DNA from: Pneumocystis sp. 'macacae'
Lineage: Eukaryota > Ascomycota > Pneumocystomycetes > Pneumocystales > Pneumocystaceae
Length of the DNA stretch: 64,000 bases
Assembly: GCA_018127085.1 (NCBI GenBank)
Contig: CM030733.1
Location: 186,001-250,000, forward strand
Direction of reading: 5' to 3'
Shown here: positions 23,944 to 36,385 of the stretch, piece by piece
How the letters are laid out: each line of letters opens with the position of its first letter
Position numbering within the stretch: the first letter of the stretch is position 1
The notes under the pieces: generated by a model
What the model was told of the DNA's origin: nothing
The model's database searches: none
The model's input: only the letters and a program-made list of their open reading frames with translations
Position numbers and translations under genes: made by a program

Positions 23944-24849
23944 ATGAAGTATTTGATTATTTCACTTATATTTTCTATAGTTTCTTTAATAAATGGTATG
24001 TATTTCTTTTTTTCAGAGAATAGGTTTGAAATAACTACTTTAAAAGCTAGTAAAATTTTGTCTCCAAAAGAAGGTGATAAATGGAAATCTGGTGATCAAT
24101 TGATTACATGGGAATATAAACTGTATGGATACTGTATATTTGTTTATGGTATATTTTTTAATCTGAGTGTTAGGCCTAATATTGAGACTGTTAATCTATT
24201 TCTTGTTAAACGAAACATGAATCCTCCACTTTATACTTTGTTAGATATAAATGTTGATTATAAGACTGGTAAGAGTAATGTTAAGTTTCCTCGAAATATG
24301 CTTCCAGGGTAAGTGTCTTTTATTTATATACAATTTTTTAATTATAAGTCATGATTACTCGGTAAATTGGATAATATTTTTATATTTCTAATTTTATAGG
24401 TTCTGCTTACTGGTGTGAATCCATATAATGTTTATGCTGAGAGTCAAGATTTTTCTATTATTCCTAGTGATGATGATGATGATGACTGTTATAAATATCT
24501 TTATGACGATGGTTCATCTACTCTTGGTCCTACACCTAGTGATAATGTACCTACGTCTGTACCTGAATTTGAGCCTGAAAGTACTATTGGTCCTGAACCT
24601 CCTCTTTTGCCTGATGATGATTGTGATGACTGCGAAGATTGTTCTGAAGATGATGAATGTGGAGAATGTTTTGCCAATGAACGATGCGAATGTGATGGCT
24701 GTGAACCGACGAATACTACTAATCGACTTTCTGTAACTGATGATTCTGATCCTGATGGTACTGGTCTTGTTGATGCTGGTTCTATGAATAGAGTTCTTGG
24801 TTTGTGGTTAATATTGATAATTACTTTATCCAGTATATTATTTTTATGA
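23944..24849 (+). CDS. Kre9/Knh1-domain GPI-anchored surface protein
   Basis: Exons 23944-24308, 24349-24361 (13-nt microexon) and 24400-24849. The N-terminus is a signal peptide. Next comes a Kre9/KNH-type domain: ILSPKEGDKWKSGDQLITW, VNLFLVKRN, then NMLPGHDYSVLLTGVNP across the microexon, ending YAESQDFSII. The C-terminal half is a stalk of Asp, Pro and Ser repeats with a Cys-rich acidic cluster (DDDCDDCEDCSEDDECGEC), and the protein ends in a small-residue site (DAGSMN) plus a hydrophobic tail, as for GPI anchoring. Positions 24123-24167 form a 45-nt in-frame segment with GT-AG ends and hydrophobic translation, probably another intron. The family includes beta-glucan-related wall proteins; the exact role is unknown. 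Confidence 0.75.
24349..24361 (+). other. 13-nt microexon in the Kre9-domain gene
   Basis: The exon before ends in phase 2 (24308) and the exon after starts in phase 0 (24400), so a direct join breaks the frame. Inserting 24349-24361, bounded by AAG upstream and GTAAAT downstream, restores the frame and supplies HDYS in LPGHDYSVLLTG, which fits the Kre9-family pattern at this place. Flanking introns are 40 and 38 nt. Confidence 0.75.
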
Positions 24850-25443
24850 AAATAATATAAAAAGGTTACATCCGTTTTACTTATTTGTTATAGATAACAA
24901 TAAAAAATATCAAGTGATGTTTTGTATTTTTAGGTTTCCATTTTCTTCTATACTCTGGAAACATTATCATTGTAAAATAGTTTGGTAATCTATATATATT
25001 TGATATATTGACATATGTTAAAGATAATTGTAAATTATAATTGCAATTTAATTTATATGTTTATTAAAAATTGCTTTTTAATTTATGATCGTTGTTTTTA
25101 ATATACTTTTGAGCTGTTATTTTGATTTTTTTATATTTTAAATGGTAAAAAAACATGTATTCATTAAGAATAATATTTAAAAATTGGATTATACAATATT
25201 AATAATCAAATTTATATTATCCGTATTTTATATACCTTTTTATATACCTCTAGTTAGATAAAAATGTACACTAAATTTAATGTGGTTTAATAAATTATAA
25301 GTTAATTTTAGATATTAAATAAACGATTAGATATAAAAATATTCTTTTTAGATAAAATTGTTATATATATCTAGTTAAAAGTTAATTATATATATATTGA
25401 ATTATTATATGATATAATGTTATATAATTCATGTATTATATAA

Positions 25444-25467
25444 TTAGATATTAGATATTAGATATTA
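25444..25467. repeat. 7-nt tandem repeat, about 3 copies
   Basis: The unit TTAGATA is repeated three times followed by a partial copy, inside the long convergent gap between the Kre9-domain gene and MCM7. Confidence 0.8.
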
Positions 25468-25641
25468 ATAAAAACTAATGAAAAATATATTGAATCATGT
25501 ACATAATAATTTAGTATTAATAGATAATTTCTACCGTACATTCATTTTTTATAGAAAAACAACATATATTATAGATATTAATTCTATTAATACCTTTAAT
25601 TATTTTATATCAATATATAATATTTAATCAATATAGATGTC

Positions 25642-25676
25642 ATTTTATATATTTTATATATTTTATATATTTTATT
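25642..25676. repeat. 9-nt tandem repeat, about 4 copies
   Basis: The unit ATTTTATAT occurs three times perfectly and a fourth time imperfectly, inside the convergent gap at the composition switch. Confidence 0.8.
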
Positions 25677-26186
25677 ATTTTTTATTATTAACAATTATAC
25701 TAAGATTATATTAAGATTATATTAATACACATAACTTGTTACATTATATAATATATTTAAAAAATTGATTTACTACAAATCGATAATATATTTTTGATAA
25801 AAAATTGAAAATTTATAAAAAATAATATATATTAATAATACTAATTTCTATAATTTTTAATAACAATTGAAATATATATTATATTCTAATAATAAAATAA
25901 TATAAAAAATATTTATGTAAAATACATAATATCTGTATTTTTAAACATTTATTAAATACTCAACGTTCCAAATTTCTATAAATGCAAATATAAATTCTTT
26001 TATATATTATTATTACGTTATATATGTTTATATTAAAAATTATATTATTTTAATCATTAACAGCATAAAAATATGAAATTTAATAATTAATTTAAGAAAA
26101 TTTAATTATAGAATAAATAACTTTTACGAAAATTAAACAAAGAGTAACAATACTTATATTATTATTCAACAATAACTTCAAATTAA

Positions 26187-28744
26187 TTAAATATCCATCA
26201 TATTATATATATCAGCATCATTTTCATTATATCCAATAATAAATTTTAATTTACTTCCATCCAATATTAACTGCCATACGCCTAAATCTTGATATTCTTT
26301 TATACATTCAACAAGTTGATCGTCAGTAAATCCTTTAGCCAAAACTCTTTCTCTAATGATTTTCATATTCCACTCATCTATAAATGTGTCACCATCGCCG
26401 TAAGCCAAATCTCGAATAATCTTATAAATTTTAGAAGAAAAAGTAATATCAGATTCAAAATCATGTTTTTCATATAATGACAATTTAGATACTTCTATTA
26501 ATCTAAGAGCTTCATCTACATCAGCAATTTCAACAATATCACTAAACCTTATTCGTGATAATGCCTTATGAATAAAGAATGTGAATATAATTTATTAAAC
26601 TAGAGATACTCACTTGCGACATACGTAAAATTCCTAATAAAGTTCGTGGAGTTATATAAGTAAATTGTCTTATATATATTAATACAATTACCAAATATAC
26701 AAAAATAATACTTCATCACATTATCTTTTTTTTGCCTTTGACGCATTTGAACATAAGAACCTACAATATATTCTGATACAGATTTAGAAATTACTGGTTT
26801 TTTAAGTCGTGCCTGAGATATATAACTACGTATCATTATTGGATCCAACGGCTCAAAACTCATGTCAGGATGACGATTATTCATATGAACAAAGGAAACA
26901 TGTCGAGCTAGCCTTTCATCCTCATCTTTAGTAGGTGTATCCAAAATAAGAAACAAAATATCAAATCGAGAAAGTAAAGCAGCAGGTAAATTAATATTAT
27001 CAGCAGGAGTGACTCTAGGATTATATCTTCCATATAAAGGATTAGCTGCAGCTAAAATAGATGTCCTAGCATTAAGTGTAGTAACAATTCCAGCTTTACT
27101 AATAGATATAGTCTGTTGTTCCATAACTTCATGAATTGCTGTTCGATTAAATTCATCCATTTTATCAAATTCATCAATACAGCATATACCATTATCAGCT
27201 AAAACGAGAGCACCTCCTTCCAAAACCATTTCATCAGTAACAGGATCTCGCATTACAGTAGCAGTAAGACCTACACCCGAGGAACCACGTCCAGTAGTAT
27301 ATATACCTCTTGGTGCAACTTTCGAGATATATTTTAAAAGTTGAGACTTTGCAACACCCGGATCGCCCATAAGACATATATTAATATCACCTCGAATTTT
27401 CATCCCATCATGCATTTCTTTAGTAACACCACCAACTAACAATAAAAGAAGTGCCTTTTTAACATCTTCATGTCCATAAATCTCAGGAGCAATACTTCGA
27501 GAAAGTTGTTCATAAACATTACTAGAAACAGAAAGTTTTTCAATTTGTTTTATCATTTCAGGTGTACTTCCTATAACATCGTATTGCTTTTTTAATTTGT
27601 TAACATATTGACACTCAAGATAAGTATCAGTAAGTAAACCAGCACGAATAGCCTTAAACCCAACAAATGGAATAGGTAAAAATATGCCAGAAACGTCTAA
27701 AATATCACCTGGATTCATACTTCTAGTAATAGACCCATACAAATGTATAACTAAAGTTCTCGGAATATGACCTACCGATACTTGACTCGTCAATTCTTGT
27801 ATTCTAGCTTCCTGAAATGATATAAATTTTGACGCTCTACTAGACATAAAAAGGTGTCCTTTGGAGTTATTTTTTTTACATTCATCACTTATACATTCTA
27901 TAATAGGAACAAACTGTTTAGCTTTAATTTCTTGAAAAATTTCATAACCACAGTGATCACAAGTATATGCATTTATCTGCAAAGAAGGCTTAACATCAGT
28001 GACTCTTATAATTATTCCCCGTACAGTAACTAAATTCCCCAAATGAAGACTTTTAAGTTCTCTCACTGTATATACCTTTATATATCCTTTCTCGTATATA
28101 TCAATTGGTTTAAAATATAAATCAAACCTTCTAGTTAGTTGTAAAGGAAACATATTTTCTAAACCATTATTTTGATCAATTTCATTGCGCTGTAGTCGCT
28201 GATGCATTATGATATCCATAACATCATCGGTATAAGAAATATCAACAGTAGAATCAGGCATAATAGTATCTATAACTCTGGAAAATATATCATTATATCG
28301 TTTTGTATTTTTCATAATATTATTAACAAGTTCTTTATTAGTAGGGTCATACTAAACAAAAAATCATTAACAAATACATAAGCTATCAGCAAAGCCTTAC
28401 AGTTTCAAGATCTTTTAAATCAATTGTAATACTATCTTTAGTTCTATTTGCAATTGCTTGCTAAATAATATTATAATATTATTAAACGAAACAACGGTAT
28501 ACCAATTCTTTCATATATTTAGGTACAGAATTTTCAGAAGAAAATTTATTCGAATCCATTTCAGAAACATCTTGAACATCATTTTCAATATTGCAAGATT
28601 TAGGAACAAAGTTTAACAAAAAATCCTGAATCCGTTCTTATAAATTTTAATAACCAAAAAATAGAAACAAAAACAATAAATACCCTTTATTTTTGAATAA
28701 TCAACATTTATATTAATCGTTGGTAATGCATGCCTAAGACTCAT
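26187..28744 (-). CDS. MCM7: MCM helicase subunit Mcm7
   Basis: Six exons (minus): 28684-28744, 28503-28636, 28401-28460, 26712-28351, 26614-26668, 26187-26564, about 775 residues. N-terminus [17 protein letters not shown] (read [18 protein letters not shown]). Zinc ligands are in CDHCGYEI and CISDECK. Walker A is [15 protein letters not shown], Walker [10 protein letters not shown], arginine finger region [21 protein letters not shown] and the C-terminal winged-helix region follow. MCM7 is part of the CMG replicative helicase. Upstream exons were recovered from conserved text missing from the long ORF. It is convergent with the Kre9-domain gene across 1.3 kb. Confidence 0.96.
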
Positions 28745-29270
28745 TATTCGTAAAATCTTTATAAAAGAATTTGTTTAAATTTTAATAGACTAAAAATCAC
28801 GATTACTTTCTAAATAATATTAAAATAACCATAAAATAACATATGATAAAAAAACGGATAAAATTCACAAATATTAGTCGTTAAAGTTGTATCAGAATAA
28901 AAAATAAGCACTATATTTTAATATGATTCTTTTTTCACAAAAGTCTTAAAAAAAATAATTTTTCGTAAATATTTAATATTTATGGTTTTTCTAAAAAAAC
29001 TATTTTAAATTCAAAAACAAATATTTTAAATTAAATTTTCAAAAATAGAATATTATCCATATAGTTATACACAAATTACTATACTATTAATATCTATGAA
29101 TTCAAAACAACATAAAAAATGATTAATAAATAATTATATTACATTATATGTAGAAACGAAAATACAAATAATTTATTCATAAAAAATAACCCAATTAACA
29201 CAGATACATACGCATATATATATATATATATTACCAACAATTAACAATATATATTATTTTTAAACACGAT
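28745..29270. other. Intergenic, PPWD1 to MCM7
   Basis: About 526 nt, A-rich, presumably the MCM7 promoter and PPWD1 3' UTR. An (AT)9 run lies at 29214-29231. Confidence 0.7.
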
Positions 29271-31597
29271 TCATAATACAGTTATATTAAGAATTCTAGG
29301 AGCAATATCAATAGGAGTAGGCCTATTATGCCTATCAACCTTAATAGACTCAATAGCATGAACAACATCTAATCCAGAATATGCTCTTCCAAATATTGTA
29401 TGTTTTGAATCAAGCCATGGAGTACGCTCAGTAGTAATAAAAAATTGAGAACCATTTGTATTTGGACCAGCATTTGCCATAGACACCTAAAAATCTTTAG
29501 ATACAAAAATTTATAAATTTTCAAAAAAATACAGTATATGGATGATCATGTTTTAATTCAGATGATATTTCATCTTCAAATTCTACACCCCAAATACTCT
29601 CACCACCAGTCCCATCACCTAAAGGATCACCACACTATTATTATTAAAACAACTAGATAAAAGACAAAACATTTACCTGTATCATAAATTTTTTAATTAT
29701 ACGGTGAAATATGGTATTATCGTAATAACCATTTTTAGAATGTGTAACAAAATTTTCTACAGCTTTAGGAGCTATTTCAGGAAATAATCTAATACATATG
29801 TCACCAAGAGTAGTATGTATAACAGCAGATGTTCCAGTAGAAGTTAATAAACGCGTCTCAGCATCTAAATTATCTTCCCGAGTAGGCTTTTCATTAAAAA
29901 CATCTCTATCAGTTGTTGAGTCACTATTACAAAAAATTAATATACCATATATCAATATATTTCCTTACTTTTCAGAAAACTTCATAAACATATAAAAACG
30001 AGATTTTTTATAAGCAGAACAAAATAAAATAGGATCTATGCTCTTAGATTCTGTCACTAATGGATTTTCAGATGCAATCATAGCAAGTGTAGTTCTTTTT
30101 GTCTTTTTAGGTCTACCCTGATATAAAGAAAGATTAATAAATCTTAATGACTCATCTTTTCCAATCAAGCGTACACAACAATTCGTATATATATTTACAA
30201 CTAAAATATCAAAAGAAGACATAAAACACATAAAAACACAAACATTTTATACCCAATAATGTAGGATAAATAATAAAATTACCAGACTCATCAAAAATTG
30301 TATTTAAAGTTAGTTTATAGAATTTGTCGTTTATTAATTCTCTCTCTATAGCAACACGCCGTCCAAATTCCATATCATCTAGCTTATGTATATTTTTATC
30401 AGACTAGAAAGTCAATATATATATATATATATACTAATATTTATTTTACCTGTTGTAATTTATTAAACATATCCAAACCTTCATCATACTTCCTTATCAT
30501 TTTACCAGTTTTAAAAACAAATATCCTTATTTGTTGGTCTGGAAATGAAATAGTAGAAAATTTCTGACCATCAGGAGATATAGTAATAGAAACAGGCATT
30601 GATTTTGACTAATAATATCAAAAATACATCATATATAGGTATATGCATAAACACCTTTTTAAATTCATACAAATCAGTATCACTTTTGAACTGAAATACA
30701 CCCTTTGGCTTCCTATGTTGACTATCTGGCTCCCAATATTCAATTATCCCACTTTCATCAGAACTTATAACACAATTATATACAGGATTAAAAGATATAA
30801 TATTAACAGGTCTAGTATGAAGATTGTTTATAACATAGATACACTCAGAACTACCTTTCCCATCATATACATTAATAGTAGGCGATGATGCATCTGATCT
30901 AAAAAGACATCAATAAAAAATGATAATCAATAAATTTAACCACACTGCTAAAAATGCAATAGCATGAGTTTTAGAATATATCCAACACAATGTTAATGGA
31001 CTATATCCTAAACTAAATTCATTAATCATATCTTCAAAACATTAATTTTTAAAATATAAAAAAATAAAAATACCAAAATTTACAACGTCAAATATTTTTA
31101 AGGATTTATCAGAACTAGCACTCGAAAATAAAGAACCATCACTAGAAAGACACGTAGAAACAATAGAACCAAAATGTGCTTTATAATGCTTTACAAATTC
31201 TATTCCAGAAGCCTGTTTTTTCCAAAATTTAAGATAACCATCTATTGACGTAGTAATTATAAAATCATATGTAGAAGAGACACAAACAGAAAATATATTA
31301 TCTCTATGCATAAATGATTTTGTATACTTTTTACTTTCAGGTAATGCTGATAAATACTTTTCTTCATAAACCATAACTATTTTCTATTTATTATTTTATA
31401 TAATTAAAAATTTAACAACCTTTCCTCTTTTTTCCTAAAGATGTTTGGGCAATTATAGGAGAAGGACCAATATCATCTGTTTATATTTAATTTATAAATA
31501 CGAAAATTATTAAAAAAATACCATCATTTAATTGATTTAAAAATTTATCATTTTGTAAAAGATCATTATCAAACAATTCAAATTTATCCATTATCAT
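29271..31597 (-). CDS. WD-repeat cyclophilin PPWD1
   Basis: Eleven exons (minus): 31522-31597, 31420-31476, 31074-31376, 30944-31031, 30655-30898, 30450-30608, 30244-30403, 29969-30200, 29677-29923, 29533-29634, 29271-29486, about 627 residues. WD part: [45 protein letters not shown]. Then [32 protein letters not shown]. Cyclophilin domain (about 465-627): [61 protein letters not shown]. It is a prolyl isomerase of late spliceosomes in animals and taphrinomycetes; baker's yeast lacks it. Its active-site Arg, Phe and Trp positions look intact. Confidence 0.94.
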
Positions 31598-32097
31598 TTT
31601 CGGATTTATTTGTTATATATCATTAGATTTATTATATTTAATTAAAGAGTATTTTTTTAAAAAATACAACCAATAATTCTCTACGTAAGCATTAAGAAAA
31701 CTTTTTAATAAAATATAAACTATATAATCAAAATCACATTTAACTTTAAATTAAAATAAATATAATATATTTAATCTAACACTATTTTTTATAAAAATAT
31801 AACCAATACAAATCTTTAATTCCAGGAATTATTTGTTTTAAGATTGTCAAGAATTGCAAAAATAATATTCAAAATCATAAAAATAATCTAATAAAATTCC
31901 AACATTTAATTTTGAAAGTTAAATTAAAATTTAACATATAAAGTTTTTGCAACATATAGAATTCAATAAAAAAATAAAATCTAAAATCAATTTATAAAAA
32001 ACAATAAATCTAGAAAATAAATGTGTTTAAGAAAACTAAGACTAATATATATATATATAAATACACAATTTTAAAGGAATTCTAATATTATATTAAC
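31598..32097. other. Intergenic, TERT to PPWD1
   Basis: About 500 nt, A-rich, with a short TA repeat near 32045. No gene seen. Confidence 0.7.
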
Positions 32098-35000
32098 TTA
32101 ATATACAAATGCGTTAAACGATTCTAAATTTTGAGGAGAAATAATCTTAGAAATTACTTTTAGATCACGACGTTTTTTTACAGAACTTAAATACAAATTT
32201 AATTTAAACAAAACTTCAGGGTAGAGAGTTTGTTTTTTCCGAAATATCTTCCAAAAAGCATAAAATGCAAGCCTTTATTTTTAAAACACAATTTTGTTAT
32301 AATAATACACTCACCATTTTACATGACCAAAATTAACAGAACATTTAGCTTTCAAAGCAGTCAATTCTCTACTTTTAAGATATGACAACATGAAAGTTGA
32401 ACATTCTTCGATAAAAACTACATTAATTAATAATTAATTAAAAAAAATATAAAAAAACTTAATATTTTATTTTGGTTTGGTCTTTGTCCTTTCATCATTT
32501 TTATGTATCTATGCATCTTCATGGCACAGAAAACAAATGAAGTATATATATTTAATAAAACAGTATAATAAGAATTAAAATCGGTATCCATAAATAATGG
32601 ATGAGCACTTAATTTCAACAATCTTCAGTTTTAGCTAACCAAATAACAAGTAACAATATCACTTACTGAAATAATTTAATTAATATAGCATTTCCAGGAG
32701 TATGAGAATATTCTATTGTCAATGTATGATCAATATCTGAAAACAAATCAATACTAATACAAAATAAATCATTATATAACATGCCTTTTCCAGACAATCT
32801 AGAATAATCCTTTTTAACATCAAGTGTAACCATATTTATTAAATTTCCACAATATGGAAACTCACGACGTCCTAACAAACGATTTACTTTAAAACCATTC
32901 ACATTAACTTCAAAATTTACAAGACTTTTATCTGGATTAACATAACAATTATATTCAGGATATCCTACTTTTTTAAAAAAAAAAAAAAAAATCTCAAAAT
33001 CACCTTTATGCATACACTCCAAAAATTTCTTAGCAATAGTTTTATCTAAAGATATTAAAAGAAAATCATCAACAAGCCTTAACAAAATCTATAAGTATTA
33101 AGTATATATATAGAATAAAAAATTAAATACAGTATTTGGTTGCTGAATAAACTCCAAACATTTTTTCTCTAAATTTCCATAAAAATATGCACAAAGCATT
33201 GTAGACAAAATCGATCCTTGAGGAATACCCTTCAATTGTTTATAAAATTTCTTTCCTATCTAAAAATGGTTACTAAAAAAAAAAAATAAATTTCCAACCT
33301 TAACTAAATTTCCTTTAACATGTTTATATAAAAGTTTAACTATATCATCTCTATCTTTAAAAGAATAAACAACTTGATCAACAATAACAGAGTGACGATA
33401 TAAGTGACTAATATCATCTGCAAATTTTTTAAAATAACACAAATTGTCTAAAAATATTTTAAAAAAATTCAAAATATTGACATTATTTTACCAGAAGAAT
33501 TTGCTCTAGTAATAAATTTTTTATTAAATTTTCCAAAATTCGATGTAATTAAAACAAATCTTCTTAAAATATACTCATCTTCTTTCAAATTTTTAACCAC
33601 TAATTCCAAAACTTTATCTTGATCAATAGTATCAAAACAATTTTTAATATCAACTTTTGCAAAATAAAGTCTTTTTCTAAAAATATATAAACACCACAAT
33701 AGTAAATAAATTATTATGCATATACTTTTGTAAATGATTGTTAATAATATATTTTTTAAACATTTTAATACTTCTATAAATATCATTAATAGAAAATAAA
33801 GATGATCCCAAATAATCAGAACTTCTTTCCTAACAACACTTAGTAACAATTAAGTTTTAAAATATTTACTCTTTCAAATGTTAATACATAAAACACAGTA
33901 TTTAACATAGAATTAATACTTGGCATAAAAGTAATTTTTTTAAAACGCTTATTTCCAACATCTAATTTTTCCTAAGATAATTATCACTACAATATATTAA
34001 AACTCAAACAGAAACATACTACCCTAATTTGTTTCTTTTTCAAATTTATTATAGGTCTTACACCAATTTCTTTTGGAAGAAGCCGTATATAAGAATATCC
34101 TAAATAAAAATCGCTACTAACATCTTTTAGATTCACCTTAAAATTATATAAGAGATCAAATAATAAAGATAATTAATAACAATCATTACCAAAGATAAAT
34201 CACTAAACATCAAAGATTTAATACGATATATTTGAGGTTCTGACAGACTTTTCCATATGTCATGTCTAAAATATAAAACTTTATTCCTATAAACACTACT
34301 TTCTGTAACATAGAAGTGTGAACGAATTAAAGGAATTATTAAAGAATCGAATGTCCAATATATAAGCTCTGAAAATATACTAATTCTTTTTTGAAAATCC
34401 CATAAAGACATACGACAATTATTATTAAATTCAAGCCAAGAAACAGTTTTCACCTTTAAAAAATTAACATAAAAAAAATATATTACTATATACTTTCAAA
34501 GAATGCATTAAACTATGAAGAGAAATGGACTCAAATCTTCGCATTCGAACAAACGTATTTATACCTATACAAATCATTCTAAAACATTATTATTTAATAA
34601 AGAAATATAACTATCAAGAATATTCTCAAAATTTGAATCAGAACCATAGAACCCTTTTGGAATTATCTTTTTTATTATAGCTATTAAAAAACGTGATACC
34701 TAAAAATATTAAAGAAAAATACAAATAAAAAAAAAAAACATGAGAATAAGGAGTCGTCATTCCAATAAAATCAACATCCATTTGCGTATTTCTTATATTT
34801 AAATGATTATCTAATAACTCTAAGATCAAACTAAATAGAAAAATAATATAACTTTCAAGTACCATAATGACAATCAATATAACTTTGACTCGTATCTAAA
34901 GTATTAATATCAAAATAACACTTCTATAAATATTAAAAAATTCCTCTACAAATAAACCAATAACTTTGGGGCAATAATGATCTAACATAATTTTATAAAA

Positions 35001-36385
35001 ACATAGTTTATTTTTCCTTTGCAAAATTGGAATAATCTTCAAAAATTTTCTTAACCTTTTTGGAACCGAAATTTTTTTATTTCCACCATGAAATAAACTA
35101 TATACTTTTACTGTACAATCTTTTAGAAATTGAACAGTATCCTTTCGATCAACAATAGACGTGAAAACACTATGCAAATGGAATTGCCGTGGGAAAATAT
35201 CAACTAAAAGAGAAATAGAATGTAACAAGTTAGTCGAATCATTGAAACGAGTTAATGGATCTAAATCCAATTAATTTCTCAAAAAAAAAAACATAAACTT
35301 AACACGAATTTTACAAAGCCCAAATAGAATTTTATTATGCGAATTATACATAGGTCGAGCATAAAATATTTTAGAACGTATTATCATAATCTCATTACGT
35401 GAACGTCTATTAATAAAAAAAAGTTTATATCTTAAATATTCGTAGTTAAATTCTTACATATTAACCAATGAATTATTACTTGATGTTATGACTGGGAATT
35501 CTATATCATCAAATTTACGAATTTTAGATTTATTAGAGTTATCATATAACATAGAAAAATTAATTCTACAAGAAAATCAAAAATCAAAAACAATCACATT
35601 TAATAAACATACTTTGATTTATTAGCATAGCTTTTCGTTAAAAAGCATCTTTTGAGACTTATAAGAGGACTAAGTTCATGTAATGGAATCCCTTAAATAT
35701 TAATAAAATAAAATTTGAAAAATTAACTAACCACAAAACTGGAAATAATTATCTTGAGGCAATGCCATAAACATACTTGTCTCGAGCAAAAGATCAACCA
35801 TAAATCTATCACCAACACTTACACTTTTAATATCAATCTATAACATACACAAATTTTACAATTGCAATAGAGTTTCCCAATTATCAGATCTAAGAAATGT
35901 AACATGACTATTCGGAAAATAATTTACAATAGCATCCCCAAATGCACCAGTAGTAGCTGTTTGTATAGTGTCATTACCCTTTATCCAATTAAGTAAAAAA
36001 AATTGTACAAAAAAAAACAAACTCTTCTATAGCCTTGAGAAATAATATTAGCAGGCTTCCCTCGAGACTTCATAAAAATTCTTCGAATAACAGAATTAAC
36101 AACCTAAATACTTATAAATATAAAAAAAGTCATTTTCAGAAATACTTCTGTTTGAGATGATACTATTTTAGTAATATTAAATTCAAGAGGTGACATTTTA
36201 TGCTTTTCATTAAAGCAAACAATGCAACCATCTAAAAGAGAAGATAAAATAGGCAAATTTTCAATTCTTTTTAACCATTCTTCATCATAATTTTTAAAAC
36301 GGTATTTTAAAACATCACGCAATGATAAAATATGTCGATAAAATTGACTAAGAAGCTGTAATGAAACAGATTTCGAAATATCCAT
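32098..36385 (-). CDS. TERT: Telomerase reverse transcriptase (TERT)
   Basis: About 24 exons, about 1098 residues. Minus exons: 36146-36385, 36023-36103, 35860-35978, 35732-35823, 35613-35691, 35458-35565, 35306-35406, 34922-35260, 34863-34895 (doubtful), 34740-34810, 34612-34699, 34494-34564, 34190-34453, 34023-34136, 33870-33971, 33726-33829, 33492-33676, 33299-33447, 33131-33259, 33004-33088, 32667-32967, 32459-32622, 32315-32417, 32098-32272. Motifs: IFPRQFHLHSVF; motif T (SSVYRNKVLYFRHDIW); SYIRLLPKEIGVRPIINLKK; motif A FAKVDIKNCFDTI; B' KGIPQGSILST; C LRLVDDFLLIS (catalytic Asp pair near 33065); E YCGNLINMVTLDV. Joining across 34811-34921 is uncertain. Confidence 0.93.

Larger units (their letters stand above)
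24850..26186. other. Long convergent intergenic region with composition switch
   Basis: About 1.34 kb between two 3' ends, so no promoter is expected. It holds the two tandem repeats listed, many near-palindromic TATATA stretches, and the place where the plus strand changes from T/G-rich to A/C-rich. Confidence 0.65.

Noticed and set aside
24428..24736. 102-codon ORF rich in Leu and Met
   Set aside because: A shadow in another frame of the Asp/Cys-rich stalk of the Kre9-domain gene.
34638..34877. 79-codon hydrophobic ORF in TERT
   Set aside because: Reads through probable introns; only parts of it match the TERT model.
32098..36385. Reverse transcriptase from a retroelement
   Set aside because: Motif T, the IFPRQF block, the VDDF form of motif C and motif E identify telomerase; no endonuclease, integrase, LTR or second copy is seen.
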